Below, one piece after another: positions 5,185-12,138 of a stretch of DNA of 12,566 bases. The DNA comes from Microcaldota archaeon (GTDB lineage Archaea; Micrarchaeota; Micrarchaeia; Micrarchaeales; Micrarchaeaceae), in assembly GCA_021792115.1 (NCBI GenBank), contig JAJYVI010000025.1:1-12566 (forward strand). The letters are read 5' to 3'. Position numbers and translations under genes: made by a program. The notes under the pieces were generated by a model. The model was not told the origin of the DNA, ran no database searches, and saw only the letters and a list, made by a program, of their open reading frames with translations. The number at the start of each line of letters is the position of its first letter. Position 1 is the stretch's first letter.

Positions 5185-5853
5185 ATGAAAATTATTGTGG
5201 ACCAGAGGGAAAGGAATCAGGAGTTGATTAATACCCTGCATGAGAATGGGATAGAGGTTGAGATAAAAACAATACCTGTAGGAGATTACATTTTAAGTGA
5301 CAGGATATGCATTGAACGCAAGACTGTATCTGATTTTGAATCCTCTATAATAAATGGCCGCCTCTTTGAGCAATTGGACAAGCTAAGGCAAGCATATGAA
5401 TTTCCCCTTGTGCTGATAGAGGGGGATGTGAGCGAGTTCAGGCTTAATCTAAATGCAATAATGGGAGCAGTCGTATCTATTTATGTAGAGTATAGGATAC
5501 AGACTCTCTTTTGCTTTGATGTTTTTGATACTGCAAAGACAATAAAAATAATAGCAGAGCATGAGCAGAGGACTGAAAAGAGAATACCATCCCTTAAGGG
5601 TTCTGCAAGGGCTTATTCAAATGACGAATTCAAAGAGTATGTAATAGGCAATCTCCCTGGAATAGGTCCTAAGCTTGCACGCATGCTTCTAATAAAGTTT
5701 AAAACAATAAAAAATATAGCGAATTCAAGTGCAGCTGAACTGGAAAAAGTAGAAAAAATAGGAAAGAAAAAAAGCAGGAGACTTCACGAAATCTTCACTG
5801 AAGAGTATAGTGCGCATGATGAGAGTTACCAGGAATTGGAAATAGACAGGTAA
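5185..5853 (+). CDS. XPF/ERCC4-type structure-specific endonuclease, short form
   Basis: A 222-residue nuclease of the XPF/Mus81 family, which cuts branched DNA in repair and fork processing. The ERCC4 domain (1-130) shows VDQRER (5-10) and PVGDYILSDRICIERKTVSD (31-50), giving the metal-binding motif GD...ERKxxxD with D34, E44, R45, K46 and D50. Two helix-hairpin-helix motifs follow: LPGIGPKLARMLL (157-169) and VEKIGKKKSRRL (189-200). There is no helicase domain, so it resembles the short crenarchaeal XPF rather than Hef. I see no clear PCNA-binding box at the C-terminus (YQELEIDR). The ATG at 5185 follows CTGAT with a 3-nt spacer and begins directly at the first strand, so the in-frame TTG at 5149 is not favoured. 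dtdA begins 4 nt after its stop. Confidence 0.92.
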   Translation: MKIIVDQRERNQELINTLHENGIEVEIKTIPVGDYILSDRICIERKTVSDFESSIINGRLFEQLDKLRQAYEFPLVLIEGDVSEFRLNLNAIMGAVVSIYVEYRIQTLFCFDVFDTAKTIKIIAEHEQRTEKRIPSLKGSARAYSNDEFKEYVIGNLPGIGPKLARMLLIKFKTIKNIANSSAAELEKVEKIGKKKSRRLHEIFTEEYSAHDESYQELEIDR

Positions 5854-5857
5854 TTTT

Positions 5858-6712
5858 ATGAATCTTATTCTTATATGCTCATTATATGATCCTGTTTCAG
5901 TGCAGGCTACCAGCATTATTAAGTCAATGCTGCATTTTCAAGAAGTTACGCAGCCGCTTCATGGCAGCACTTCATCATATATACTTATACAAGACAAGGA
6001 AGGCTATGAAGATGCTCATACTCATACTGTGCAACTGCTTGAATTTAGTAAAAGAATTGTCGATATTGATTCCCTTGATTCTTTTTCAGCAGATCTTATA
6101 GTGTTCATAAGCAGACATGCCAGTAAAAGTAAGATAAATATATTTTCTGTACATGCTCTTGGGAACTGGTCAGGCGAAGCGCTGCTTGGCGGCAAGCCAA
6201 ACCAGATTTCGGTTTCATCGCCTTATAATATGAGAAAGATGCTGCTTCTCTTAAAAAAACACAATACAACAGACATTGATGTTATTTATGAAGCAACGCA
6301 CCATGGGCCATTGCTTAACACTCCAAGTTTTTTCGTTGAATTTGGAGGTGATCCTGAATCAGCAAGCAATGAAAAATGCATTAGAATACTTGCTGAGTCA
6401 GTTGCGGAATTTGCAGAGAATTTTGCTTTAAGCACTAATACTGCAGATAGAAATGAGAAGGTTGCTGTTGGAATAGGCGGCGGTCATTATGCAAAAAAGT
6501 TTACAGAGCTCGCAATGTCAGGGCAATATGCATTTTCTCATATAATACCAAAGCACAGTGCCGACGAATTAGATATGATTTCTCAAGCAGTATCAAAGAG
6601 CGATCAGAAAGCAGATGTGATTGTTTTAGAATGGAAAAGCTTAAATTCATTTCAAAAAAAGGGATTAATAGAAAAAGTGTCTGAATTAGGGATCAGCTAT
6701 GAGAAAATTTAA
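5858..6712 (+). CDS. dtdA: D-aminoacyl-tRNA deacylase, archaeal/plant type (DTD2/GEK1)
   Basis: A 284-residue zinc-dependent hydrolase that frees tRNAs mischarged with D-amino acids. Family signatures run in order: FISRHAS (83-89), VHALGNWSGEA (98-108), IYEATHHGPLL (143-153), VGIGGGHYAKKF (204-215) and HIIPKH (228-233). The His and Glu residues in these motifs are the likely metal ligands and catalytic residues. The length is usual for archaea. The ribosome binding site AGGTAAT includes the stop codon of the nuclease gene, so translation is probably coupled. Its last 14 nt overlap the start of the surface-protein gene in another frame. Confidence 0.93.
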   Translation: MNLILICSLYDPVSVQATSIIKSMLHFQEVTQPLHGSTSSYILIQDKEGYEDAHTHTVQLLEFSKRIVDIDSLDSFSADLIVFISRHASKSKINIFSVHALGNWSGEALLGGKPNQISVSSPYNMRKMLLLLKKHNTTDIDVIYEATHHGPLLNTPSFFVEFGGDPESASNEKCIRILAESVAEFAENFALSTNTADRNEKVAVGIGGGHYAKKFTELAMSGQYAFSHIIPKHSADELDMISQAVSKSDQKADVIVLEWKSLNSFQKKGLIEKVSELGISYEKI

Positions 6713-8759
6713 TCTTATTGTTTTACTTATGCTTTGTACTGCAGTATTTGCAATGCATCAATCATTTTCTCAATATTGGTTTCAATCAGGTGCGGTTGCG
6801 AGCAGTGTAGCGGATTTCAATAATGGCGCAAGCATATCAATTTACACCCAGGCACAGAGCCCGCAGTATTCCTCATATGCTTTTTGGATTGGAGAACATC
6901 TTGCAAATTCAGCATTCTTGCAGATAGGCTATATGGTCTCAAATGAAACAGGAATTACATATGACAACTGTACATCATCAGGGTGCTCTTCGTCACTCAC
7001 AATACAGAAAGGGATACCGTACTGGTTCTTTGAATATTTTTATGCAAATGCGCCAAACTCTTCGTTTTTAGGCAGAATAGGCAGTTCGTACCTATTTAAC
7101 AATTCTTTTAATAATTTTTCATTCAATTATTCCCCTGCTGATGGCAAGTGGCATTTTTATGTAAATAACAATGATGTCGGAAACGTCAATCTCGGCTCAT
7201 CAAATTCAGGCGCAGATACTCCTGCTGGTCTTGCAGAGTATGCAAATGCAAGTACAAATACTCAATATATGATACCAATAAAATTCAAAAACATGAAGTT
7301 TTATAAAAACAATACATGGAATTTTGTCACAAAGGCATACTCTATGATCTCTTATGGATATGGTAGCGAGACAGCACTTTCAAATCCTTATGGCGTCCAG
7401 GAAGTCTCAAATAAACTTAATGATTTTATTGTTGGCTCTGGTCTAAGCCTTGCGCAGAATATTGTTCTCTGGAATGTTGGATATAGCCTGAATATAATAT
7501 CAAGTTATCCATTAAATGGGTCAGGAAACTATTCTGCATACTCGACTGTTGCAATCAGTTCAAACAAGACTATTTACCTGAATCAGAACAAAACTGCACG
7601 TGCAATACTTGAAGGATACATAGGGACAGGCTATGGATCATATACAGGAAATGACACAAATTTCACAGTGCAAATGTATAGTAATATAAAGGAATATGCA
7701 ATATGGCAAGTGCAGTACTTCGTAAACGCAACCTCTCAGTACGGCAATGTATCAGGCTCGGGGTGGTACAATGCAAATTCAACTGCAGATATAAATTTAA
7801 ATAGCAACTTAATACAGCTTGCAAAGTCAGAGCGTGCAGTATTTTTAAACTGGGCTTATGCTTATAGCGCAAAACCTATCAACATCGGCTCAAGTCTGCA
7901 TATAAACATAAAAGTGGATTCTCCAAAGAATATTACAACTTTATGGCAAGTGCAGTACTTCGTAAACGCAACCTCTCAGTACGGCAATGTATCAGGCTCA
8001 GGATGGTACAATGCAAATACGACTGCAAATCTATCTCTATCAAATAATATTTTTTATTATAATGGCACATCTAGGTATATATTCAATTCATGGGAGGTAA
8101 ACAATAAAGTCCTAAATTACAGTTCCATGGTTTTGCAGGTGGCCGTTAATTCGCCAAAAGTTGTAAGCACTGTTTTCAGCCACCAGTTTTTTGTTTCATT
8201 CAAGGCTGAAAATGAATATAAAGATGAAATAAATGCAACATACTTCTATATAAATGGCTCGAGAGTGCTTTCAGGAGAATTTTTTACAGAGGCATATAAT
8301 AAAACTTACACTGTAAATTCTGTATATTACAAGAATGTTACCTTCCCTGTAAATTATTTATTTAATGTGACAGGGCCGAAATCAATAAACATACTACTCC
8401 CTGTTTATAATGTTGAATTTTCTGCAAAAGGTGTATTTAATACCCCTGTAAATGCAACTGCAGAGATAACTTTCAAAAACAATACTACAATGAATTTCTA
8501 TCTTGGCAAGAATGGCACAAAAACGATCCAAAATGTTCCTTACGGCTTTGCAACAGGCACTATAAAATATTTCGGGTATAGCTACAATATAAACACAGCA
8601 AATGGGGAGAGCCAAAAATTTATATTTGTGTCGCCTCTATTTGTATTATTCCTGGCGTTGATTATATTCCTCGGAGTAATACTCTATGAAGTAAGGAAAC
8701 GTTTACTTATAAAATCAGATGACAAGATGATTGATAATATACTTGAAAATGAAAAATAG
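6699..8759 (+). CDS. Large repeat-bearing surface protein with C-terminal membrane anchor
   Basis: A 686-residue secreted protein of unknown function. It has a signal peptide (MRKFNLIVLLMLCTAVFA, 1-18) and a C-terminal membrane helix (about 650-672) followed by a basic cytoplasmic tail. Many N-x-S/T sequons suggest heavy N-glycosylation. Residues 20-210 form a Trp/Tyr-rich beta domain (SQYWFQSGAV, FWIGEHLANSAFLQIGYMV) resembling concanavalin-like lectin or glycan-binding folds. At least two, probably three, repeats of about 80 residues follow (about 257-335, 336-415, 416-497). The last two each begin WQVQYFVNATSQYGNVSGSG and continue WYNAN, a motif type common in archaeal surface proteins. 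Its start overlaps dtdA by 14 nt. The Shine-Dalgarno (GGGATC) is weak, consistent with coupling. Confidence 0.85.
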   Translation: MRKFNLIVLLMLCTAVFAMHQSFSQYWFQSGAVASSVADFNNGASISIYTQAQSPQYSSYAFWIGEHLANSAFLQIGYMVSNETGITYDNCTSSGCSSSLTIQKGIPYWFFEYFYANAPNSSFLGRIGSSYLFNNSFNNFSFNYSPADGKWHFYVNNNDVGNVNLGSSNSGADTPAGLAEYANASTNTQYMIPIKFKNMKFYKNNTWNFVTKAYSMISYGYGSETALSNPYGVQEVSNKLNDFIVGSGLSLAQNIVLWNVGYSLNIISSYPLNGSGNYSAYSTVAISSNKTIYLNQNKTARAILEGYIGTGYGSYTGNDTNFTVQMYSNIKEYAIWQVQYFVNATSQYGNVSGSGWYNANSTADINLNSNLIQLAKSERAVFLNWAYAYSAKPINIGSSLHINIKVDSPKNITTLWQVQYFVNATSQYGNVSGSGWYNANTTANLSLSNNIFYYNGTSRYIFNSWEVNNKVLNYSSMVLQVAVNSPKVVSTVFSHQFFVSFKAENEYKDEINATYFYINGSRVLSGEFFTEAYNKTYTVNSVYYKNVTFPVNYLFNVTGPKSINILLPVYNVEFSAKGVFNTPVNATAEITFKNNTTMNFYLGKNGTKTIQNVPYGFATGTIKYFGYSYNINTANGESQKFIFVSPLFVLFLALIIFLGVILYEVRKRLLIKSDDKMIDNILENEK
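7702..8018 (+). repeat. Internal DNA duplication: two 77-bp copies 240 bp apart
   Basis: 7702-7778 and 7942-8018 differ at only two positions (7760 versus 8000, and 7763 versus 8003), both synonymous (TCG/TCA and GGG/GGA). The spacing is exactly 240 bp, or 80 codons, one repeat of the surface protein. Sequence between and after the copies has diverged, so this block was recently copied or converted. Confidence 0.9.
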
Positions 8760-8855
8760 AAAATAAATAATATCTATAAGATAATACTTGTTAATTCTCT
8801 ATTAATTTTATTCTATACATCATCTATCAGTTAGAACTTTAGTACATAAAAATAT

Positions 8856-9269
8856 CTATTTTCTAATAAGTTTGTGCAGCCTGGCGATTACTTCTGATCC
8901 TCCAATAGCATACGGCGTAGATGCTCTGAGTGACATTTCTGCTGCATTTGCTACAATAATATTCTCAATGCGGTCATTTATTTGCTGTGTAATTTCATTT
9001 CTAATTTTTTTCTCTAACTCACTAATGTTACTTTCTTTTAGGTTACTTTTAATATCATCAAGCACTAAAATTGCAGTATTTATCGCAGAATTATAAAATA
9101 TTGCATCCTCTTTATATTTCCCAATCTCCCACTTTTTAATTTGTTTCAGCTCTTCGGTTGCATCATCAATAACTTCTGATATTATCTTAGATCTCAGCTT
9201 ATCAAGTTTTTCTAATTCGGTGTGACTACTCATAGTCCCCTTCTGTATTATTTTAATATCCTGTGTCAA
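8856..9269 (-). CDS. Hypothetical helical protein
   Basis: A 137-residue charged protein, mostly helical with coiled-coil character (LEKLDKLRSKIISEVIDDAT, ELKQIKKWEIGKYKE, ISELEKKIRNEITQQINDRI). The C-terminal segment is Ala- and Gly-containing (ANAAEMSLRASTPYAIGGSE, then VIARLHKLIRK). I do not recognise the family. The TTG at 9267-9269 has AGTGGT with a 3-nt spacer (9273-9278), the register used by its neighbours. ATG at 9231-9233 (125 residues) is the alternative, with only a weak GGGG upstream. The gene is downstream of aEF1-beta on the same strand but has its own palindromic TATA-like sequence (9291-9306), and it converges with the surface-protein gene. Confidence 0.7.
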   Translation of the reverse strand: MTQDIKIIQKGTMSSHTELEKLDKLRSKIISEVIDDATEELKQIKKWEIGKYKEDAIFYNSAINTAILVLDDIKSNLKESNISELEKKIRNEITQQINDRIENIIVANAAEMSLRASTPYAIGGSEVIARLHKLIRK

Positions 9270-9290
9270 TAAACCACTTATCGCTGATGC

Positions 9291-9306
9291 TTATAATATA
9301 TTATAA
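9291..9306 (-). promoter_or_regulatory. Palindromic TATA-like promoter element
   Basis: TTATAATATATTATAA is a perfect 16-bp palindrome about 22-37 nt upstream of the TTG start of the 8856-9269 gene. It fits a TATA box, and its symmetry would also suit an operator. T-rich minus-strand sequence just before it (about 9307-9330) can terminate the aEF1-beta transcript. Confidence 0.4.
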
Positions 9307-9336
9307 TAAAATAATAAAAAGTTAGATTAGCCGCAA

Positions 9337-9588
9337 TTAGATAAGACTTTCTTCTATTACCTCAATCTGTTCTATTCCGTTTACAGCATGTATTTTTGAT
9401 TCTATTTCTGATGAATTAGTTTTTTCATCATTGTATTGAAAAAGAGCCTTTATTACTTTTATTCCAAATCCGATCTCCTCTATCTCTGTCTTAACTGCGC
9501 CTGCTTTCTGTTGCAGTCTCTTACTCAATTCCTCTATATCACTACCTTCAGAAGGATAAAGTCTATATAAAATACCTATCTCAGAAAT
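9337..9588 (-). CDS. Elongation factor aEF1-beta, apparently starting at ATT
   Basis: An 83-residue guanine-nucleotide exchange factor for aEF1A, with a compact ferredoxin-like fold. The strand pattern matches archaeal EF1-beta: EIGILYRLYPSEGSDIEELS, then EEIGFGIKVIKALFQYNDE (the conserved G-x-G-x-K region), then SKIHAVNGIEQIEVIEESLI. Starting at the only common codon, TTG at 9526-9528, gives 63 residues and removes the whole first strand. The frame is open back to TAA at 9592-9594 and offers no ATG, GTG or TTG. AGTGAT (9592-9597) plus a 3-nt spacer points to ATT at 9586-9588, and residue 1 then aligns with the initiator Met of homologues as I remember them. The zinc-ribbon gene lies 106 nt upstream. 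Confidence 0.9.
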   Translation of the reverse strand: MSEIGILYRLYPSEGSDIEELSKRLQQKAGAVKTEIEEIGFGIKVIKALFQYNDEKTNSSEIESKIHAVNGIEQIEVIEESLI

Positions 9589-9591
9589 TTA

Positions 9592-9597
9592 ATCACT
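9592..9597 (-). promoter_or_regulatory. Shine-Dalgarno site deciding the ATT start of aEF1-beta
   Basis: AGTGAT on the minus strand, a 5/6 match to GGTGAT, with TAA as a 3-nt spacer before ATT. The upstream in-frame stop overlaps this site, so initiation must occur within the codons immediately after it. Confidence 0.6.
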
Positions 9598-9694
9598 TAA
9601 TATTAATTTTTAAAAATTTTAAAAGAATTATAAAAATAAAAATCGAATAATAAAATAATAGATTAACTAATGAACTATAAATGAACCCCGTTTA

Positions 9695-9856
9695 TTAAGG
9701 CCCTTCGAACTTGCATTCTTCACATTTGTAGGAATTAAAGATCTCTTTACAATGGTCACATCTAATGATCACTGTTTTTTTGCAATTAGGGCATTTAAAT
9801 TCAGTATATTTATTGTTCAATTTTCCGCAAGAAACACAAAATTTGCCTGGTAAGAT
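9695..9856 (-). CDS. Archaeal zinc-ribbon translation-associated protein, apparently starting at ATC
   Basis: A 53-residue protein with four zinc knuckles: CVSC, CPNC, CDHC and CEEC, ending KFEGP. The layout matches the archaeal Zn-ribbon family COG2888, predicted to bind RNA in translation and often beside the aEF1-beta gene, as here. The family N-terminus is normally only a few residues before the first CxxC. No ATG, GTG or TTG exists in frame upstream of the first cysteine back to TAA at 9905-9907. A perfect GGTGAT (9860-9865) followed by TTT places ATC (9854-9856) at the start, giving ILPGKFCVSCGK. The frame stays open for 16 codons further upstream, but without a usual start. Family call is firm; start is inferred. 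Confidence 0.85.
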   Translation of the reverse strand: MLPGKFCVSCGKLNNKYTEFKCPNCKKTVIIRCDHCKEIFNSYKCEECKFEGP

Positions 9857-9859
9857 AAA

Positions 9860-9865
9860 ATCACC
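9860..9865 (-). promoter_or_regulatory. Perfect Shine-Dalgarno site deciding the ATC start of the zinc-ribbon gene
   Basis: GGTGAT on the minus strand, the only perfect copy found ahead of a gene in the window, with TTT as a 3-nt spacer before ATC. No conventional start codon is in a usable position after it. Confidence 0.6.
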
Positions 9866-9903
9866 AATATAATCTAATAGAACAAGATAAAGTGCAAAAG
9901 CGC

Positions 9904-9944
9904 ATTATCTAATGATAATATTTTATAACGCAAAAATATAAATG
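9904..9944 (-). promoter_or_regulatory. Putative promoter of the zinc-ribbon gene with small palindrome
   Basis: CATTTATATTTTTG on the minus strand (9931-9944) is TATA-like. The predicted start site about 25 nt downstream falls on ATTATC-TAAT-GATAAT (9904-9919), a 6-bp inverted repeat that could be an operator or the 5' hairpin of a leader of about 55 nt. A second TATA-like stretch (TTATAAAATATTA) overlaps at about 9917-9928. Confidence 0.35.
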
Positions 9945-9987
9945 TGTTGCCCTGAAATAATTACAGCTTAGTAAAAAATAAATAAAT

Positions 9988-10018
9988 CAGGAATCTACAA
10001 ATTTTTGTATGCTTCCTG
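9988..10018. terminator. Long hairpin flanked by T-rich tracts on both strands
   Basis: CAGGAA-TC-TACAAA-TT-TTTGTA-TGC-TTCCTG forms a 12-bp stem with one internal loop. On the minus strand it is followed by TTTATTTATTTTTTAC (about 9972-9987), so it can end the Lon-like protease transcript. On the plus strand a T-rich run lies at 10030-10047. The rest of 9945-10130 has only a distal pairing AGGTGATG/CATCGCCT (about 10055-10099) and no recognised gene. Confidence 0.5.
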
Positions 10019-10130
10019 TGAAAGTACTATTTTTTATCTTTTTTCCTTAATCAGAGGTGATGCTACTCCAATCCAGAATAAAAACTATTAACATCGCCTT
10101 GCTTTAGACATAAAATGTGCAACATTGCCA

Positions 10131-12008
10131 TTATCTTTTTCTAGGCTTGTGCACTTCAACTTCTGTATACTTTTTATTTTTGTTTGATATAAAAATTATA
10201 ATAATTACAACTAGCAGTATTGCAATTATTGCAGTCAGCGCAGTAATAATATACATCATAAATTCCATTTCTGCCAACGAATCTGAGATAGTATTTACCT
10301 TATTAGTCATGTTTTTAAGATTACTATTGACGCTATTTATTCTACTGTTCAATATTGCTGCCTGATCTATATGCATGCTATTATGTATTGTATCCATTGA
10401 AGTGCTTATATCACGTGCAAGCAGTGCTGAGAAATATGCTTGGTAAGCATAATCATGAGACAACGTAGAGTTGCTTTCCATGCTAGATTCCTGCATATAA
10501 AATTCTGCTTGGTCTGCAAAATTTGTTGCAAATGCCCCATACAATTTGCCTGCAAGCAGTGAGTTTGACATTGAGTCAAGCTGCGAGCTGTTTAGAGCAT
10601 AGGATGCTTCTGCAGTTCCTTGTGCGCGTGCATAATCTGCACTTAAAATTGCAACAGGATAATTTTTATCATTGTATGCCTGTTGTGCTACAGAGAGATA
10701 CATGCCAGGGTATGTGCTTGCATTTATGAGTATTGCGTCCGCAATACCCTTTAGATTGCCATCAAATGCTGTGATATCTGACATATTTTCAGAGTTCTGT
10801 GAGGAATAAACGAAGTTTGCTGCACTGCACCATGCCTTTGCTTCGCCTCCTGCATAAAGGTCTTCAAGCACTCCGTCAGAATCAACTGCGGTTAAATTAT
10901 AATTTGTAATTGTCTGGTTTATTGTATACTCTGCCCATGCCTGACGCAGCTCGGCATTCAATACAAAGTCAAAATTATTGAATGTAAGAGCAGGATGAGT
11001 TATTCCGCTGCATTCTGCCTGTATTGATTTAAGCGCGTTAAGTCCCTGCTGCTTTGTGTAATATGCGTGGGAAAAGAAGTATGCATTAAGATAATCCAAA
11101 AATGCAAAATCTGCGCCAGTATATGAATAGTTTTTGTTTGATATTTCAATGCTTTGATTTAATACTGTATTTAGCTGCTGACTTACATTGCTGAAATTTT
11201 TCATTTTGCTAAGATTTGATATCTGATGTTGCGTTAAGTTGAATGTGAAATCCACAAATCCTTTAAAAAGACTTTCATTGCAGTAATCTGCGCAGGTCTC
11301 ATTTCCTGGTTTAAGCGCATTAACACTGTAATTTGTGTAAAAATTGTATTTTGTAACATTATCTATTACAGGTGTATTCGAAAATGCAAATTTTGCAGCT
11401 TCTGAAATATTTGATACTTGTACAAGGGGAATGTTGAATGCAGTTTGTACAAGATAATAAAGTTCATCCTCTGCACTGCCATTTTGCATAGCAGGTACAA
11501 GTATAAAATCCATTTTATTTTTCTTTGCAGTTTGTGCTTTGTCATAAACGCCTCCTATTGGGCCAATTTCCCCGTTAGATAAAACAGTACCAGTCATTGT
11601 AAAGTCGCTGCGTAGTGTCTTATCTGACAGCACTGAGATTGCAAGCATCGTCATTGCTGCGCCTGCGCTTGGTCCAGACACATTTGAATTTACTCCTTCA
11701 ATACTATATGTAAAATTATATTTTGAAAAGTTGAAATCGGTATATTTTGACGCATATTCTGCAGCAGTATATGCAGAATCTATAGTGGAATTTGCAACTT
11801 CTGCAGCACCATTAACTATTACATTACCATTTCCTGGTGTAACATTGAGTTTTATTATTGTCAGTGTGCCTGTGTTATTTTCAAGCACAACAGCAGGTGC
11901 ATGAATATACGCAGGGTTGAATGCATATACCATTCCTGAAAATACTGAAATTAGAGCTAAAGCTAACAACCCTAATCCTAAAATTACAATGCGTTTCATG
12001 TATACCAT
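10131..12008 (-). CDS. Membrane-anchored extracytoplasmic Lon-type (S16) serine protease
   Basis: A 625-residue protein with an N-terminal signal or anchor helix (about 6-30), a Lon-like Ser-Lys protease domain (about 38-190), a long helical region with many N-x-S/T sequons, and a C-terminal membrane helix (about 583-605) with a basic tail. The catalytic Ser is S114 in GVNSNVSGPSAGAA and the catalytic Lys is K157 in GEIGPIGGVYDKAQTAKK, as in Lon. There is no AAA+ domain, so it resembles the archaeal serine proteases of COG1750 rather than LonB. Topology places the protease outside the membrane, suggesting a role in surface-protein quality control or processing. Two starts compete: ATG 12008, consistent with a near-leaderless mRNA from a TATA-like stretch at about 12035-12048, and ATG 11999 three codons in, preceded by GGTAT. 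Confidence 0.88.
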   Translation of the reverse strand: MVYMKRIVILGLGLLALALISVFSGMVYAFNPAYIHAPAVVLENNTGTLTIIKLNVTPGNGNVIVNGAAEVANSTIDSAYTAAEYASKYTDFNFSKYNFTYSIEGVNSNVSGPSAGAAMTMLAISVLSDKTLRSDFTMTGTVLSNGEIGPIGGVYDKAQTAKKNKMDFILVPAMQNGSAEDELYYLVQTAFNIPLVQVSNISEAAKFAFSNTPVIDNVTKYNFYTNYSVNALKPGNETCADYCNESLFKGFVDFTFNLTQHQISNLSKMKNFSNVSQQLNTVLNQSIEISNKNYSYTGADFAFLDYLNAYFFSHAYYTKQQGLNALKSIQAECSGITHPALTFNNFDFVLNAELRQAWAEYTINQTITNYNLTAVDSDGVLEDLYAGGEAKAWCSAANFVYSSQNSENMSDITAFDGNLKGIADAILINASTYPGMYLSVAQQAYNDKNYPVAILSADYARAQGTAEASYALNSSQLDSMSNSLLAGKLYGAFATNFADQAEFYMQESSMESNSTLSHDYAYQAYFSALLARDISTSMDTIHNSMHIDQAAILNSRINSVNSNLKNMTNKVNTISDSLAEMEFMMYIITALTAIIAILLVVIIIIFISNKNKKYTEVEVHKPRKR

Positions 12009-12034
12009 TATTTAAATTTTAAAGTGTACTACCA

Positions 12035-12048
12035 AGATATACATATAT
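12035..12048 (-). promoter_or_regulatory. Putative TATA box of the Lon-like protease gene
   Basis: ATATATGTATATC-type sequence on the minus strand about 27-40 nt upstream of ATG 12008, in the 110-bp gap after the PLD-like gene. The spacing would put transcription start within about ten nt of the ATG. Confidence 0.35.
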
Positions 12049-12104
12049 TTTCTGTGAAAGTATTTAACGATTGTGCATATTTTTCAAGCACTTTATTCAA
12101 AGCA

Positions 12105-12138
12105 TCTTTTTTATCATATTATTCTTTTTTTATCATAT
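12105..12138. repeat. Imperfect direct repeat over the end of the PLD-like gene
   Basis: TCTTTTTTATCATAT (12105-12119) recurs at 12123-12138 with one extra T in the homopolymer. The repeat spans the stop codon at 12119-12121, so a slippage duplication may have set the present C-terminus. Confidence 0.6.

Noticed and set aside
6344..6353. GGAGGTGATC inside dtdA, a full match to an archaeal Shine-Dalgarno sequence
   Set aside because: No start codon follows at 3 nt and no internal ORF begins there; it encodes in-frame FGGDP.
10055..10099. Box C/D-like RNA suggested by GTGATGC and the AGGTGATG/CATCGCCT pairing
   Set aside because: No D box at the right distance on either strand; the pairing has a long unpaired loop.
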